Shown: piece after piece, positions 28,184-37,051 of the stretch | Position numbering within the stretch: position 1 is the stretch's first letter | How the letters are laid out: each line of letters starts with the position of its first letter | NCBI RefSeq assembly: GCF_947305105.1 | Contig: NZ_CAMZCS010000007.1 | Span: 1 to 64,000 of the forward strand | Source of the DNA: an uncultured Fibrobacter sp. | Lineage (GTDB): Bacteria > Fibrobacterota > Fibrobacteria > Fibrobacterales > Fibrobacteraceae | Length of the DNA stretch: 64,000 nt | Reading direction: 5' to 3' | Made by a program: the position numbers and the translations under genes | The notes under the pieces: generated by a model | The model's database searches: none | Seen by the model: the letters and a program-made list of their open reading frames with translations, nothing else | Told to the model about the DNA's origin: nothing

Positions 28184-29199
28184 AACTTCACCTGCTTGGA
28201 ACCAGCGACGACTTCGCCGACCTGCACCCACTTTTCGCCCTTGGCTTCGAGGTGAGCGACCACTTCGGCCTTGTCGGCCGGGTCGATGAAGACGAGCATG
28301 CCCATGCCCATGTTGAAGGTGTTGTACATCTCGTCCTTCTCCACGGAGCCGGCCTGCTGGATGAGCTTGAAGATCATCGGCGGGTCCCACGTGGTGCGGT
28401 CGATAATCACGTCAACGTTGTCCGGAAGGATACGCGGGATGTTGCCCTGGTAGCCCGAACCCGTGATGTGGGCAAGGCCCTGGATAATCTTCTTGTTGCA
28501 GAGATCGATGAGGCTCGGATAGTAGCTACGGTGCGGCATCGCGAGCGCTTCGCCAATCGTCTTGTCCATGCCGTCCACCAGCGTGTCCACCTTGTAACCG
28601 GCCACGTCGAACAGCACCTTGCGGGCAAGCGAGTAACCGTTTGTATGGAGACCTGTAGAAGGCAGACCGAGGATGATGGTACCCGGCTTGATCGACTTCC
28701 CGTCAATGATGTTTTCGCGTTCCACGACACCGACGATAGTGCCGGAAATGTCGTAGTCACCCGGACCGTAGAAGCCCGGCATTTCGGCCGTTTCGCCACC
28801 GATCAGGACAAGGTCGTTTTCGCGGCAGGCCTTGGCCATACCGGCAACAAGTTTGTCCATAACACCCGGTTCCAGGCGGCCCGTGGCCACGTAGTCGAGG
28901 AAGAACAGCGGGCGAGCACCCTGCACGAGGATGTCGTCGCAGCAGTGGTTCACGATATCCTGGCCCGGCAGTTCGTGCGTGCCCATCTCGATATCGACTT
29001 TGAGCTTCGTGCCCACGCCGTCGACAGAGCTGACCAGCACCGGGTCCTTCATGCCCAGGTGGTTCAGCGTGAAGAGGCCGCCGAAGTTGCCGACGTCACC
29101 GAGGACGCCTTGGTTGAATGTAGTACGTACGGATTTCTTGACACCGACCATCGCCTCGTCGGCCCTGGCCAGAGAAACTCCTGCGTCTGCGTAGTTCAT
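28174..29199 (-). CDS. purM: Phosphoribosylformylglycinamidine cyclo-ligase (AIR synthase)
   Basis: Fifth step of purine synthesis, closing the imidazole ring with ATP. 341 residues, normal length. The N-terminal MNYADAGVSLARADEAM, the SSVDGVGTKLKVD block, the GQDIVNHCCDDILVQGARPLFFLDY segment and GGETAEMPGFY are diagnostic. The C-terminus (VKFRD) and stop are encoded by a copy of the 14-bp CTAG repeat, so the repeat has replaced or overwritten the native end. It follows the cyclic-nucleotide-binding gene by 15 bp in a minus-strand operon. Confidence 0.96.
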   Translation of the reverse strand: MNYADAGVSLARADEAMVGVKKSVRTTFNQGVLGDVGNFGGLFTLNHLGMKDPVLVSSVDGVGTKLKVDIEMGTHELPGQDIVNHCCDDILVQGARPLFFLDYVATGRLEPGVMDKLVAGMAKACRENDLVLIGGETAEMPGFYGPGDYDISGTIVGVVERENIIDGKSIKPGTIILGLPSTGLHTNGYSLARKVLFDVAGYKVDTLVDGMDKTIGEALAMPHRSYYPSLIDLCNKKIIQGLAHITGSGYQGNIPRILPDNVDVIIDRTTWDPPMIFKLIQQAGSVEKDEMYNTFNMGMGMLVFIDPADKAEVVAHLEAKGEKWVQVGEVVAGSKQVKFRD

Positions 29200-29214
29200 C
29201 TTTTTTCCTTTGCC

Positions 29215-30015
29215 CTAGTATTGGGCACCTTGTTTTTCATCAATATTTCTCAATGCATCCAGAATGAGGCTCGTCGTATCGGACATCTGGTTGATGTTTA
29301 CCGTCGTCGGCATCAGGTGCGTATCTAATTTGAAATAGGTCTCGTCGCCCCACGACAAAAGCTTCTCAAGGGCATCCGGCCCTGTCTGCTTGCCGCACTT
29401 GGCACAGCAGATGCGCCCGTCCCGGAATGCGATAAATCCGCTCTCGCCGTTGCACTCGAACATCACGGTGCCGGTCACGCGGCTCTTCTCGAGCGTCTGC
29501 GCGAAGTCGATAAACGGCAGCACCTTCGCAGAAGCAAGCAGCGACAGGCGTTCGAACTCATCAAAAGCGAGGTTCTTCGCACGGAGGCGGTCCGCGACCA
29601 CCTTGTACAAGTAGACCATGATGTTCGGGTTCTTGTCGAGGAACTTCACGAACTCTTCGCGGGATACATGGAGCACAGTGCAACCGTCTTCGGCCGCTAT
29701 CACCGTATTGCTCGTGGGCTCGTTGCAAATAATGGACATTTCACCAAAGCAGGCGCCTGTCTCGATGTAGGCAATCACGCTGTAGTGGCCGTCCGGCAAA
29801 ATCTGCCCACACACCTGAGCACGACCGCTCTGCAACACGCAGAACGATTCGCCAACGGAATTCCCGTTGATAATCACCTCTCCGGCATCATACTCGCGAA
29901 TTTGCGCATTCAAGAGCAAATAGTCTGCACACTCGCGGGGAACCTGCTGTAAAAAGGGGAGGCCCTGTTCATAAGTTGCGGCTATCCAATCGCCAATACC
30001 TGTATGTGGTTTCAT
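29215..30015 (-). CDS. Cyclic-nucleotide-binding domain protein with C-terminal DUF4388-like domain
   Basis: 266 residues from the ATG at 30015 (MKPHTGIGDW). The N-terminal half is a cNMP-binding fold: an effector loop-like GESFCVLQSGRAQVCG, then GACFGEMSIICNEPTSNTVIA in the phosphate-binding-cassette position, which lacks the strict RxA(S/T) arginine of cAMP receptors. A helix links to a C-terminal domain (about 165-266; VTGTVMFECNGESGFIAFRDGRICCAKCGKQTGPDAL) typical of DUF4388/PATAN modules in gliding and signalling proteins. There is no DNA-binding HTH, so a signalling scaffold is more likely than a transcription factor. It starts 4 bp after the binding-protein stop. Confidence 0.75.
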   Translation of the reverse strand: MKPHTGIGDWIAATYEQGLPFLQQVPRECADYLLLNAQIREYDAGEVIINGNSVGESFCVLQSGRAQVCGQILPDGHYSVIAYIETGACFGEMSIICNEPTSNTVIAAEDGCTVLHVSREEFVKFLDKNPNIMVYLYKVVADRLRAKNLAFDEFERLSLLASAKVLPFIDFAQTLEKSRVTGTVMFECNGESGFIAFRDGRICCAKCGKQTGPDALEKLLSWGDETYFKLDTHLMPTTVNINQMSDTTSLILDALRNIDEKQGAQY

Positions 30016-30019
30016 ATAC

Positions 30020-31381
30020 TCAAAATTTAAAAATATTCCTGTACCATCCGTAGGGGGGATTGCCCAAATCCGCCGTTTTCGACGACACGGAATCGGGATA
30101 CATGTTCCCAATCACATTCGCAAGCAACTCGACCGGATGCGCCACGGCACTTTCGTAAAAGTCGTTGCCGCCGCCGGGGCCCTTGATGCCGTCGTTCTGG
30201 TAAACGCGACCGTCGCGGAACGCCCTGATATTCTTTACCCGCGGCTCGGCGGCGAGGATTTCGTCGGGGCTCGAGAATGCTCCGGGATTGATCCAGATGT
30301 CGGCGCTGTCCGCTATGGCAAAGACTTCCTCGAGCGAAAGCCTCATCTCGCGGGTCGTATCGGATTCCCACAGGTAGCAGCCGCCCGCATCCCGTATCAG
30401 CTGCGCCGTGTAGCTATGCCCGCCCGGGGCGTACCATACGCCGCCATAGGACATGCCTACAAGTACGCGGGGACATTTTGAGCCATGAGCGGTGAGGTCG
30501 CTCCCTGCGGTCGCTTTGAGGTTTGAGGTAGATGATTCAAGACTGGAATCAGTAACCTGATGGTTCACAACAGATAAGTGATAGTCTTTATTATTTTGTT
30601 CAAAAATTGTATCGGGATTGACAGTGCATGCCAAGTCTGCCGAATGCCCACAGAACAATGCCCCGAACAACTTAATCCATTCAAATTTTGCAAGGGGGCT
30701 GTCCTCCTGCCATTCCGAGGTGAGCATCATGGGGATGCCCAGCGCCTGCAAGCGCTCGTAGTCGTCGTAACCGCCGCCCGTAGCAAACGTCATCACGAGC
30801 TCGGGCTTCTGGTCCAGCACCTTCTCGAGTACAAGTTCGTGCCCGTTGCCGACAGTCGCCACCTCGCCCGCAGCCGTCTTTGCATACAAAGCGCTGTCCA
30901 CGATATATTTCCCGTCGCCGACTCCCACGATCCGCCCGGCCACGCCGAGACGCAGCATATAACCTATCTGCGCCGACGAGAGGATTACCGCACGGCGGAG
31001 CGGCACGTGCAACACCGCGGCACCCTTCCATGCTGCGCCACGGCTCACCTGCCCAAGATCGAGCCCTTGCCGGGCCAAGGCCGAATCGTCCACCAGCGCG
31101 AAGCTCTGTACCAGGGTGTCCCGCCCAATAACAGAACGGATTTCGGCTATTCCCTGGCCGCACGACCTGCCCATCCGGAGCATCGCGCTATACTGCATCT
31201 CGTCAAAAACGACCTGATTAGCGCATTCGGGCACAGTTCCACCCGCCGTTTTTCCGCGAGAATCGCCACCGTCGCCACAGGCGCACAATGCGGCAATAAT
31301 GGAACAGAAGAGGGCTCCACGGCCCAACCGCACCCCTAGGACCGAGCTATTAGACCTTCGTAAATGGTTGATTTTTAACAT
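30020..31381 (-). CDS. Periplasmic Fe-siderophore/cobalamin-type binding lipoprotein, repeat-bearing
   Basis: About 453 residues. Signal peptide with lipobox LCAC, then a class III solute-binding fold (BtuF/FepB type): RAVILSSAQIGYMLRLGVAGRIVGVGDG, then ELVLEKVLDQKPELVMTF, the long helix FEWIKLFGALF, and after it RVLVGMSYGGVWYAPGGHSY. Between helix and second lobe there is an extra stretch (SSLESSTSNLKATAGSDLT region, DNA about 30478-30560) rich in intergenic repeat phrases. Start taken at 31381 (MLKINHL); an in-frame ATG at 31405 is possible. No permease or ATPase gene is adjacent, so its partner is elsewhere or it acts as a receptor. Confidence 0.75.
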   Translation of the reverse strand: MLKINHLRRSNSSVLGVRLGRGALFCSIIAALCACGDGGDSRGKTAGGTVPECANQVVFDEMQYSAMLRMGRSCGQGIAEIRSVIGRDTLVQSFALVDDSALARQGLDLGQVSRGAAWKGAAVLHVPLRRAVILSSAQIGYMLRLGVAGRIVGVGDGKYIVDSALYAKTAAGEVATVGNGHELVLEKVLDQKPELVMTFATGGGYDDYERLQALGIPMMLTSEWQEDSPLAKFEWIKLFGALFCGHSADLACTVNPDTIFEQNNKDYHLSVVNHQVTDSSLESSTSNLKATAGSDLTAHGSKCPRVLVGMSYGGVWYAPGGHSYTAQLIRDAGGCYLWESDTTREMRLSLEEVFAIADSADIWINPGAFSSPDEILAAEPRVKNIRAFRDGRVYQNDGIKGPGGGNDFYESAVAHPVELLANVIGNMYPDSVSSKTADLGNPPYGWYRNIFKF

Positions 31382-31458
31382 CTTATGAAAAAATTCCCTG
31401 CACAAGTCGCAAACATAATGTATTTTATATTGCGAAATCCTTTTTTGGAGTTCTTTTT

Positions 31459-32382
31459 ATGAAGACAAAAATAACCTCTTTTATCACATTTGCCGTCGCG
31501 AGCTTGCTGGCCTTTTCGGCAAGCGCCTTCGCCGAAGCCGAGGCCGGCTTCTACGAAAGTGACCATGTACGCGGGTTCATCTCCATAGGTGCAGACTACC
31601 GCGGCATGCGTTCCGAATTCCGTGACTACGTAAACAATACCGCATTCCGCAACGGCGTCCACATGGAAGAGGGCTACGTCCCTGCCGACGACTCCACCTC
31701 AGCCACCAAGCTCGACACGCTGGCATTCTTGGGGACCTTCAAGTATTCCAAGTTCAACGACTACTATCTGGGATTGCATGTGAACTTCGGTGCCCAGTAC
31801 AAGCAGTTCCTCACCTGGTTCGACGTCAACTTCATGCCGCCCCAGGTTTCCGAGCGCCCGTCCAAGACATATTCCGCAACGGCCGGCGTCGAAGGGGAAG
31901 ACGGAAGTATTGTCGAAGTCCGCTCCAAGAAATACCCTCTGTACGACATCAAATGGTATTCCTACGGTGTTGACTGGATGTTCGGCTGGAAGCTCTTCGG
32001 TGAAAATACGATTATCAACTTGATTCCGGCCGTGGGTTTCGGTCTAAACCTCATCAACTTCCACTTCGCCTCGAACTTCGACCTCGTGTACATGGAAAAC
32101 CCGAACAAGTGGGACACCATGAGAGACCGTTACTACAGCACGCTTGCCACCACGTTCAACTCCGAAATGGAACTCAGGATTGAATTCAGCCGCTTCGCCA
32201 TCGGTGGTTATGGCGGATACCGCTTTATCCGTTATAACGAACTCAAGGTCGAATCGCGCACGATGAACAACACCGTCCCCTACCAGAACACCGACGCCAA
32301 TGGCGACACCTGGTTCGCAGGCTTGCGCATCACCTGGCTGTTCCTCAGCGACTGGCAAAAGAAGCAGCGCGACAGGCTATAA
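31459..32382 (+). CDS. Predicted outer-membrane beta-barrel protein
   Basis: 307 residues, not named. Signal peptide to SASAFAEAEAG, then strands with alternating hydrophobicity and many aromatic residues: RGFISIGADYRGM, YYLGLHVNFGAQYKQF, WYSYGVDWMFGWKLFG, FAIGGYGGYRFIRYNEL, WFAGLRITWLFLSDW. This is the pattern of a 10-12-stranded barrel. GGAGTTCTTTTT precedes the ATG. It is divergent from the binding-protein gene and has its own terminator. Confidence 0.6.
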   Translation: MKTKITSFITFAVASLLAFSASAFAEAEAGFYESDHVRGFISIGADYRGMRSEFRDYVNNTAFRNGVHMEEGYVPADDSTSATKLDTLAFLGTFKYSKFNDYYLGLHVNFGAQYKQFLTWFDVNFMPPQVSERPSKTYSATAGVEGEDGSIVEVRSKKYPLYDIKWYSYGVDWMFGWKLFGENTIINLIPAVGFGLNLINFHFASNFDLVYMENPNKWDTMRDRYYSTLATTFNSEMELRIEFSRFAIGGYGGYRFIRYNELKVESRTMNNTVPYQNTDANGDTWFAGLRITWLFLSDWQKKQRDRL

Positions 32383-32407
32383 TACGGCCATTTTGCACAA
32401 ATTTCCG

Positions 32408-32434
32408 GAAGGTTCCACGGGAACCTTCTTTTTT
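32408..32434 (+). terminator. Rho-independent terminator after the barrel gene
   Basis: GAAGGTTCC, a 3-base loop and GGAACCTTC form a perfect 9-bp stem followed by TTTTTTTA. Confidence 0.9.
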
Positions 32435-32468
32435 ATCCTCAAAAATCGGCAAGTTATAGACAACTTCG

Positions 32469-33146
32469 TTACGAAACATCCCACATGGTTACTTTATCCG
32501 CAACTTTCCCGCGGAGGTAGCTCTTGACAAGGTACCTTTCTTTCTGGAATATGCCGAACCGGAGAGGGTCGCGTTCCGTCATCTCGTCAACAATTTCTTC
32601 CATCGGCACGTAATACGACGCCCTGTCCTTGAGAGTCGAGTCCGTTTTCCAGGTAACTATCGAATTGTTCTTCACATAAGAGAAGTTCCAACCGAGCAGG
32701 AGCACAGGAACCTTGAACGGAGCCACGCGCTGCGGCAACGTGGAATACTGCCCCTGCGTAGTGAGCAGGACTATCGCATCGACCTTGTGGTAGCTCGCAA
32801 ACACGACCGCGTCGTCCATCAGCGACATGTTCGGGTTGAACTGGCTTTCAAGATAGTTCTCGCTGTAGTGGATCTCCATCCCGGCTTCTGCAATCTGTTG
32901 CTCGAACCGCAATATCCCGGGCGTATGCCAGCCCCGAGTTTTCGGGTCTTTGTAAGGGTGGTAATAATGCGCCTCCATCGACACGCTCCCCCGAGCACGG
33001 AACACTTGGGCCGCCTCGGCCCTGACCCAGCTCTTCAATCCCTTGAAATCAATCCGCGACCTGTAGGGATGGTGGTATCGGTAATATTCGTTGACCCTCT
33101 TGAGTGTAAACCCGTCTATAAAGAATCCAATGCGATATTCTTCCAT
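32469..33146 (-). CDS. NYN-domain (LabA/DUF88-like) protein
   Basis: 225 residues from the ATG at 33146, with AAAGGAG about 12 bases upstream. The N-terminus IGFFIDGFTLKRVNEYYRYH has the first acidic residue of the PIN-like NYN fold; NPNMSLMDDAVVFASYHKVDAIVLLTTQGQYSTLPQRV supplies the second acidic pair and the usual DxxG position (here TTQGQ in place of SgDgD). NYN proteins are presumed metal-dependent RNases, and the altered last motif may weaken catalysis. No neighbour explains its role. Confidence 0.75.
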   Translation of the reverse strand: MEEYRIGFFIDGFTLKRVNEYYRYHHPYRSRIDFKGLKSWVRAEAAQVFRARGSVSMEAHYYHPYKDPKTRGWHTPGILRFEQQIAEAGMEIHYSENYLESQFNPNMSLMDDAVVFASYHKVDAIVLLTTQGQYSTLPQRVAPFKVPVLLLGWNFSYVKNNSIVTWKTDSTLKDRASYYVPMEEIVDEMTERDPLRFGIFQKERYLVKSYLRGKVADKVTMWDVS

Positions 33147-33278
33147 TGAATGTTGCCGCTCCTTTTGTAGCATCCAGAGTATGACAACTTTATAGACGAA
33201 ATTGCGGCGATTTTTGTCCACCCCAACGCGAAAAAAATCGTAAAATCGAAGAAACAATCCACCAAGCAGGGGATTGGA

Positions 33279-34214
33279 TTAGTAAAGGTTACGATTCTTG
33301 AGATCGTCCACCAGCGAACCCGGCATCCATTCCTTCTGGGATTCGTAGGCAGGGTCCTTCAACTTGGCACGCCATTCGGCCGCATGGGCCTTGTCGCCTG
33401 CGTCGTGGTAAATGCGGATAAGGTTCAGCACCGAGCACCAGTAGCGGATAGACTTGCCCGTGCGCTTCAGGTAGTCGGCAGCGCTCGCCTCGTAAAGCTG
33501 GGCAGCCTCGCCGTAGCGTTTAAGGCTATAGAGCATGTCGGCCTTGATCTGCAACATCACCGGGTGTGCAGGCGCCTTCGCCAGGCCACGTTCGGCAAGC
33601 TTGAGGCCCGTCGCGAAGTCCCCCTTGTCGTAATGCATCCAAATGAGCGGAGTGAGGAACAAGGGCCAGAACCGTGCCGAATTTTTTGAAGTGCTGTCGA
33701 GCACGGCAAGGTATTCCTTGCGGTGGTCCGACTTGAAGGGCACCCAGCTGAAACTCTTGTCGACATAGTAAGCGTATATGGCGTAGAAGGCGCGAGCTTC
33801 CTGGTCTTCGGAATTTTCGAAGATCTTCGCGGCGGAGCGCGTCTGCATGGCACCCTTGATAGAATGCCCGGATTCGCTCTGCACGTAACCCAGCTCGAAC
33901 TTGCGGAGAGCGTCCCACATGCCGACGCTCCGGCAACTCTCGAGTTCCCGGCCGGCGCGCTGCAGCGCCGCCGTGTCGCCGCAGTCGTCGTACATGCTGA
34001 TACGCACAACGTTTTCGAGCACGCAGCCCACACCCTCGTCGGCCCCGCGGACACGCTTGGCCGCGGCGAGAGCGTCGTCATAGCGCAACGCCATCGTCTG
34101 GCGCGTCACGTCCTCTGAAAGTGCCATGAGGGAATCCGGAAGTGCAAGGGAAACAGGCCCGGCAAATGCCGAAAGCGAAAACAAAATTACAATGAGCAGG
34201 GCCCTAAAAAACAT
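33279..34214 (-). CDS. Exported TPR-like repeat protein
   Basis: 311 residues from the ATG at 34214 (MFFRALLIVILFSLSAFAG gives a clear signal peptide). The rest is all-helical with TPR-like pairs, for example DFATGLKLAERGLAKAPAHPVMLQIKADMLYSLKRYGEAAQLYEASAADYL. Probably periplasmic and involved in protein-protein contacts; no specific role can be read. No Shine-Dalgarno was found. It is separated from the NYN gene by 132 bp and from the next upstream gene by 442 bp. Confidence 0.6.
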   Translation of the reverse strand: MFFRALLIVILFSLSAFAGPVSLALPDSLMALSEDVTRQTMALRYDDALAAAKRVRGADEGVGCVLENVVRISMYDDCGDTAALQRAGRELESCRSVGMWDALRKFELGYVQSESGHSIKGAMQTRSAAKIFENSEDQEARAFYAIYAYYVDKSFSWVPFKSDHRKEYLAVLDSTSKNSARFWPLFLTPLIWMHYDKGDFATGLKLAERGLAKAPAHPVMLQIKADMLYSLKRYGEAAQLYEASAADYLKRTGKSIRYWCSVLNLIRIYHDAGDKAHAAEWRAKLKDPAYESQKEWMPGSLVDDLKNRNLY

Positions 34215-34259
34215 ATTGCGCAAATATAGCATTTGCACCAATCCACAATGTATGCGCAA

Positions 34260-34656
34260 CCCTTATTCACAATCCTTCCACGGCATGGTTGCCCCTGTGA
34301 AAAATTACAAAAAACTTGCAAATCAGCGCAAAAAGGGCAATTGTGTAGTCCAACATGGAATAAAAAATGCGTGACAGGCGTACACCCGCAAAACAGGCAC
34401 CTTGGCACGTTCTATTCCCTTATACGACAACGACTTAAGGCCCGCCAAGCACCCCCTTTTTGGCGATGTTTGGTACAAACTAACGAAACAAAAAAAAGAG
34501 ACCCCCGTCACATGTCATTTTCTTACGCACTTGTCTTGCATTTTTCAAATTTCTATAACTCTCCCTAGAGGCCGAGATTCTTTCCACAATCTATCCACCA
34601 AGCCTTTCGGGACTTGTCGACAATTGTGGAAAAAAATTAGGCCGGACGGAGGTTCC
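34260..34656. other. Gene-poor AT-rich region with DnaA-box-like sites
   Basis: No convincing gene in 397 bp. TTATTCACA (34263-34271) and, on the minus strand, TTTTCCACA (34626-34634) both fit TTWTNCACA; CTTTCCACA (34580-34588) and CTATCCACC (34591-34599) are near matches. Such sites arise by chance in AT-rich DNA. It also holds the ribosome binding site of the 71-residue gene that follows. Confidence 0.4.
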
Positions 34657-34872
34657 ATGAAGCTGCTGCATAAAACATCTTCCATCCCGTTCTACATGAT
34701 ACACTCCGGATTCGTCGCGTTCAAGAGGCGCATCCGCGAGGAACTGGGAACTACGACCAGCGAAATCAACCTGGACGACGTCCTCAACGACGACGATCTT
34801 TACTCCTACTACAGAAACGGCGACTCGCCTGATTACGTCGTCGCCGCTATCGCTGGGTGCATGGCCGACTAA
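34657..34872 (+). CDS. Hypothetical small acidic protein, 71 aa
   Basis: A short gene supported by a strong GGAGG five bases before ATG (34657). The protein begins MKLLHKTSSIPFYMIHSGF and is acidic in the second half (EINLDDVLNDDDLYSYY). It has no signal peptide or clear membrane segment and no recognised family. The stop lies 5 bp from the stop of the convergent binding-protein gene, the tight packing expected of a real gene. Confidence 0.6.
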   Translation: MKLLHKTSSIPFYMIHSGFVAFKRRIREELGTTTSEINLDDVLNDDDLYSYYRNGDSPDYVVAAIAGCMAD

Positions 34873-34877
34873 CCGGC

Positions 34878-36695
34878 CTACTTCTTCGACTTCTTTTCGG
34901 GGGCCGCCGGCTCCGGACAGCCGTTCAGCGTCTCGAACTTGCCCTTCTGGACAGTCACAATCTTGCTATTGACATTCACGCCGCGGCGGAACTTGATTTC
35001 GCCGTACACGCCCTGGAACGACCCCGTGTTGTTGATGGCGTTCGTCATGCTGTTCGGGGATTTCGCAAGCGTGCTGAATACGATGTTCGCGGCATCGTAG
35101 CTGAGGCCGCTCACCTTGTCTTCGCCCGGTTCGGAGCCCCACCTATCCTGGAACGCCTTCGCGAACTTCGCATAAGTTTCGCTCTTGCCCATATCGAGGC
35201 CGGGCACGCTGAAGTACGAGCTGTCTACCAGGCGCTTGCCCTGCACCAGAAGTTCGCGGCCATACCAGCCGGAGGTGCCGAGGAGCGTACCGGAAAGCTT
35301 GTTGAATGCAATCTGGCCAGCCATGAGGCCTGCATCGGAGGGGTTCGTGGCCGCAACAAAAATACCGGGGATGCGGAACGTGGAATCCTGCATGTAGAAA
35401 CGGCGGTCCTTCGCATTCACGGCATCGAGGTTCTCGGCGCCGCGGGCGATGTTCCTGCGGCGGTTTTCCTGCTTGAAACGCACGTCGCGGATAAGGTCGA
35501 ATTCCGTCTTGTAGTCGGGGCGGCCTTCTTCGTAGTTGCGGAAGGCGACAACCGTACCACCACGGCGTTCGACAGCCATGGTGAAGCTCTGCGACATGGA
35601 GCTGCCGTAGTCGCCCAGCGGGCTAAGCACGGCAAATTCGCGGATATTCAGGCACTTGATGGCAAAGTCGGCAATCTTGTTCGCGAGATTTTCCATCGTG
35701 ATGTTCACCTGGAAGATGTTCGGGCCCATGCGCGCGATACCGTCGTCGGTCGCGGTCGGGGTAATCATCGGGATATGCTGGAAGTTGCTGCCCATCCAGG
35801 CGCCGACCGTTGCTGCCGGACCGCTCATGATGGGGCCCACGACGGCGATGATGCTGTCCTGGTTGATAGCCTGCTGCGTACGCAAAAGCGCGATGGAGGC
35901 ATCGGCACGGGTATCGGCGGTGCGGATATTCACCTTGCCCTTGAGGCCGGCCTGTTCGAAAGCGAGAATCACGCCCTGCACGGCGGCAGCGCCGAACTCG
36001 GCGAAATCACCGGAAAGCGGGGCAAGCACGAGAACCGTCGGCATGCCGGCACCGTAATCTTCAAGCGATTGGAGCCCCTTTTCGGCGGTATTGAGCAATT
36101 TTTCCGAGGCCCCGGAGTTCTGGACCTTCTTGTACCAATAGCGAGCGGCCTTGTAACGGCCAGCATTCTGGCACTCGCGGCCAATCTGCAACTGCATCCA
36201 GCCGACCAGGTCCTTGTCCACCGGGTACTTTTCCAGGAGCGCCTGGAGCTGGTCCGCCGTCATGAGGGAGGCGGCAATCGTCTGCACGGCGACTTCCTTG
36301 GTACGGGCGCGGGCGGCAGGGTTCTTGGAATAGGCGAGGATGCGCAACATGTCCTCGACACCTTCGTACACAGCACCGCGTTCAATCAAGACGATGGCAT
36401 GTGCCAGTTCCATACGTTCGCGGTACGGCGTCGATATGTAGTATTCGAGGAAGCGGCTGGAGACCTTGTCGGCCTCGTCGCGCTTGTGTTCGCGCAGGTA
36501 ACATTCCGTGAGCATCACGGCGGCCTTCTCGCCGTTGCTGTTGCGGAAGCTGGACTTGTACACCTTGACCAGCGGGCCGATGGCGTCTGCGCAACGGCCG
36601 TCCTGAATCAGGGACATAGCCTGCGACAGGTCGCCCTGGGCGAAAATCATCGAAGAGAAGAAAGAAACAAAAAGGAAGGGAAGAAGACGTTTCAT
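34878..36695 (-). CDS. Branched-chain-amino-acid-type periplasmic binding protein with N-terminal helical repeats
   Basis: 605 residues: signal peptide (MKRLLPFLFVSFFSSMIFAQG), a helical TPR-like region (about 20-215), then a Peripla_BP_6/LpoA-like binding fold starting TVLVLAPLSGDFAEFGAAAVQGVILAFEQAG, with SIIAVVGPIMSGPAATVGAWM and FAVLSPLGDYGSSMSQSF. The TPR-plus-binding-fold arrangement recalls LpoA, an activator of penicillin-binding proteins, although LpoA is a lipoprotein and this has no lipobox. A basic tail ends PEKKSKK. It is last in a minus-strand run with the nucleotidyltransferase, tmk and dcuB (gaps 18-33 bp). Confidence 0.7.
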   Translation of the reverse strand: MKRLLPFLFVSFFSSMIFAQGDLSQAMSLIQDGRCADAIGPLVKVYKSSFRNSNGEKAAVMLTECYLREHKRDEADKVSSRFLEYYISTPYRERMELAHAIVLIERGAVYEGVEDMLRILAYSKNPAARARTKEVAVQTIAASLMTADQLQALLEKYPVDKDLVGWMQLQIGRECQNAGRYKAARYWYKKVQNSGASEKLLNTAEKGLQSLEDYGAGMPTVLVLAPLSGDFAEFGAAAVQGVILAFEQAGLKGKVNIRTADTRADASIALLRTQQAINQDSIIAVVGPIMSGPAATVGAWMGSNFQHIPMITPTATDDGIARMGPNIFQVNITMENLANKIADFAIKCLNIREFAVLSPLGDYGSSMSQSFTMAVERRGGTVVAFRNYEEGRPDYKTEFDLIRDVRFKQENRRRNIARGAENLDAVNAKDRRFYMQDSTFRIPGIFVAATNPSDAGLMAGQIAFNKLSGTLLGTSGWYGRELLVQGKRLVDSSYFSVPGLDMGKSETYAKFAKAFQDRWGSEPGEDKVSGLSYDAANIVFSTLAKSPNSMTNAINNTGSFQGVYGEIKFRRGVNVNSKIVTVQKGKFETLNGCPEPAAPEKKSKK

Positions 36696-36713
36696 AGTAA
36701 CCCTTTCTCGACG

Positions 36714-37031
36714 CTAGGCTTCCGCATTGGCCGCCTGGACGACGTCGTGATCTTTTTTGATTTGCTTTTGCAGAGATTCAGGCAACTTGGCCCAGTCGAT
36801 GATGTCGACGCGGAACGGGAGCTCGCTTTCGACAAATGCCTTCTCGACGGCCGTCATGTCCTCGAAGGAAATCGGCTTTTCCGAAATGACGACAAGTTCA
36901 AGGTCCATATCGGGCGGGCAATCCGTGCCGTTGACCCTCGGACCGTACGCCCAGACTTCGACACCTTCAAAATGGAGATTCAAAATCCGCTGTACAGTTT
37001 CCAGCTGTTCTGTATCTAAGCAAAGAGCCAT
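36714..37031 (-). CDS. Minimal nucleotidyltransferase-like protein
   Basis: 105 residues, similar to MNT-type nucleotidyltransferases: WAYGPRVNGTDCPPDMDLELVV stands where the family has GSxxxGxxxxxSDxDL, and a third acidic position occurs in FRVDIIDW. The GS pair is changed to GP, while both aspartates of the DxD-like motif (Asp41, Asp43) remain. MNT proteins usually pair with a HEPN partner as toxin-antitoxin systems; none is next to this gene, which lies between tmk and a binding protein. Confidence 0.65.
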   Translation of the reverse strand: MALCLDTEQLETVQRILNLHFEGVEVWAYGPRVNGTDCPPDMDLELVVISEKPISFEDMTAVEKAFVESELPFRVDIIDWAKLPESLQKQIKKDHDVVQAANAEA

Positions 37032-37051
37032 AGTCCGTCAAATATAGATAA

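Noticed and set aside
34857-37019. Open plus-strand frame of 720 codons
   Set aside because: Antisense to a recognisable binding protein and nucleotidyltransferase; no family signature of its own.
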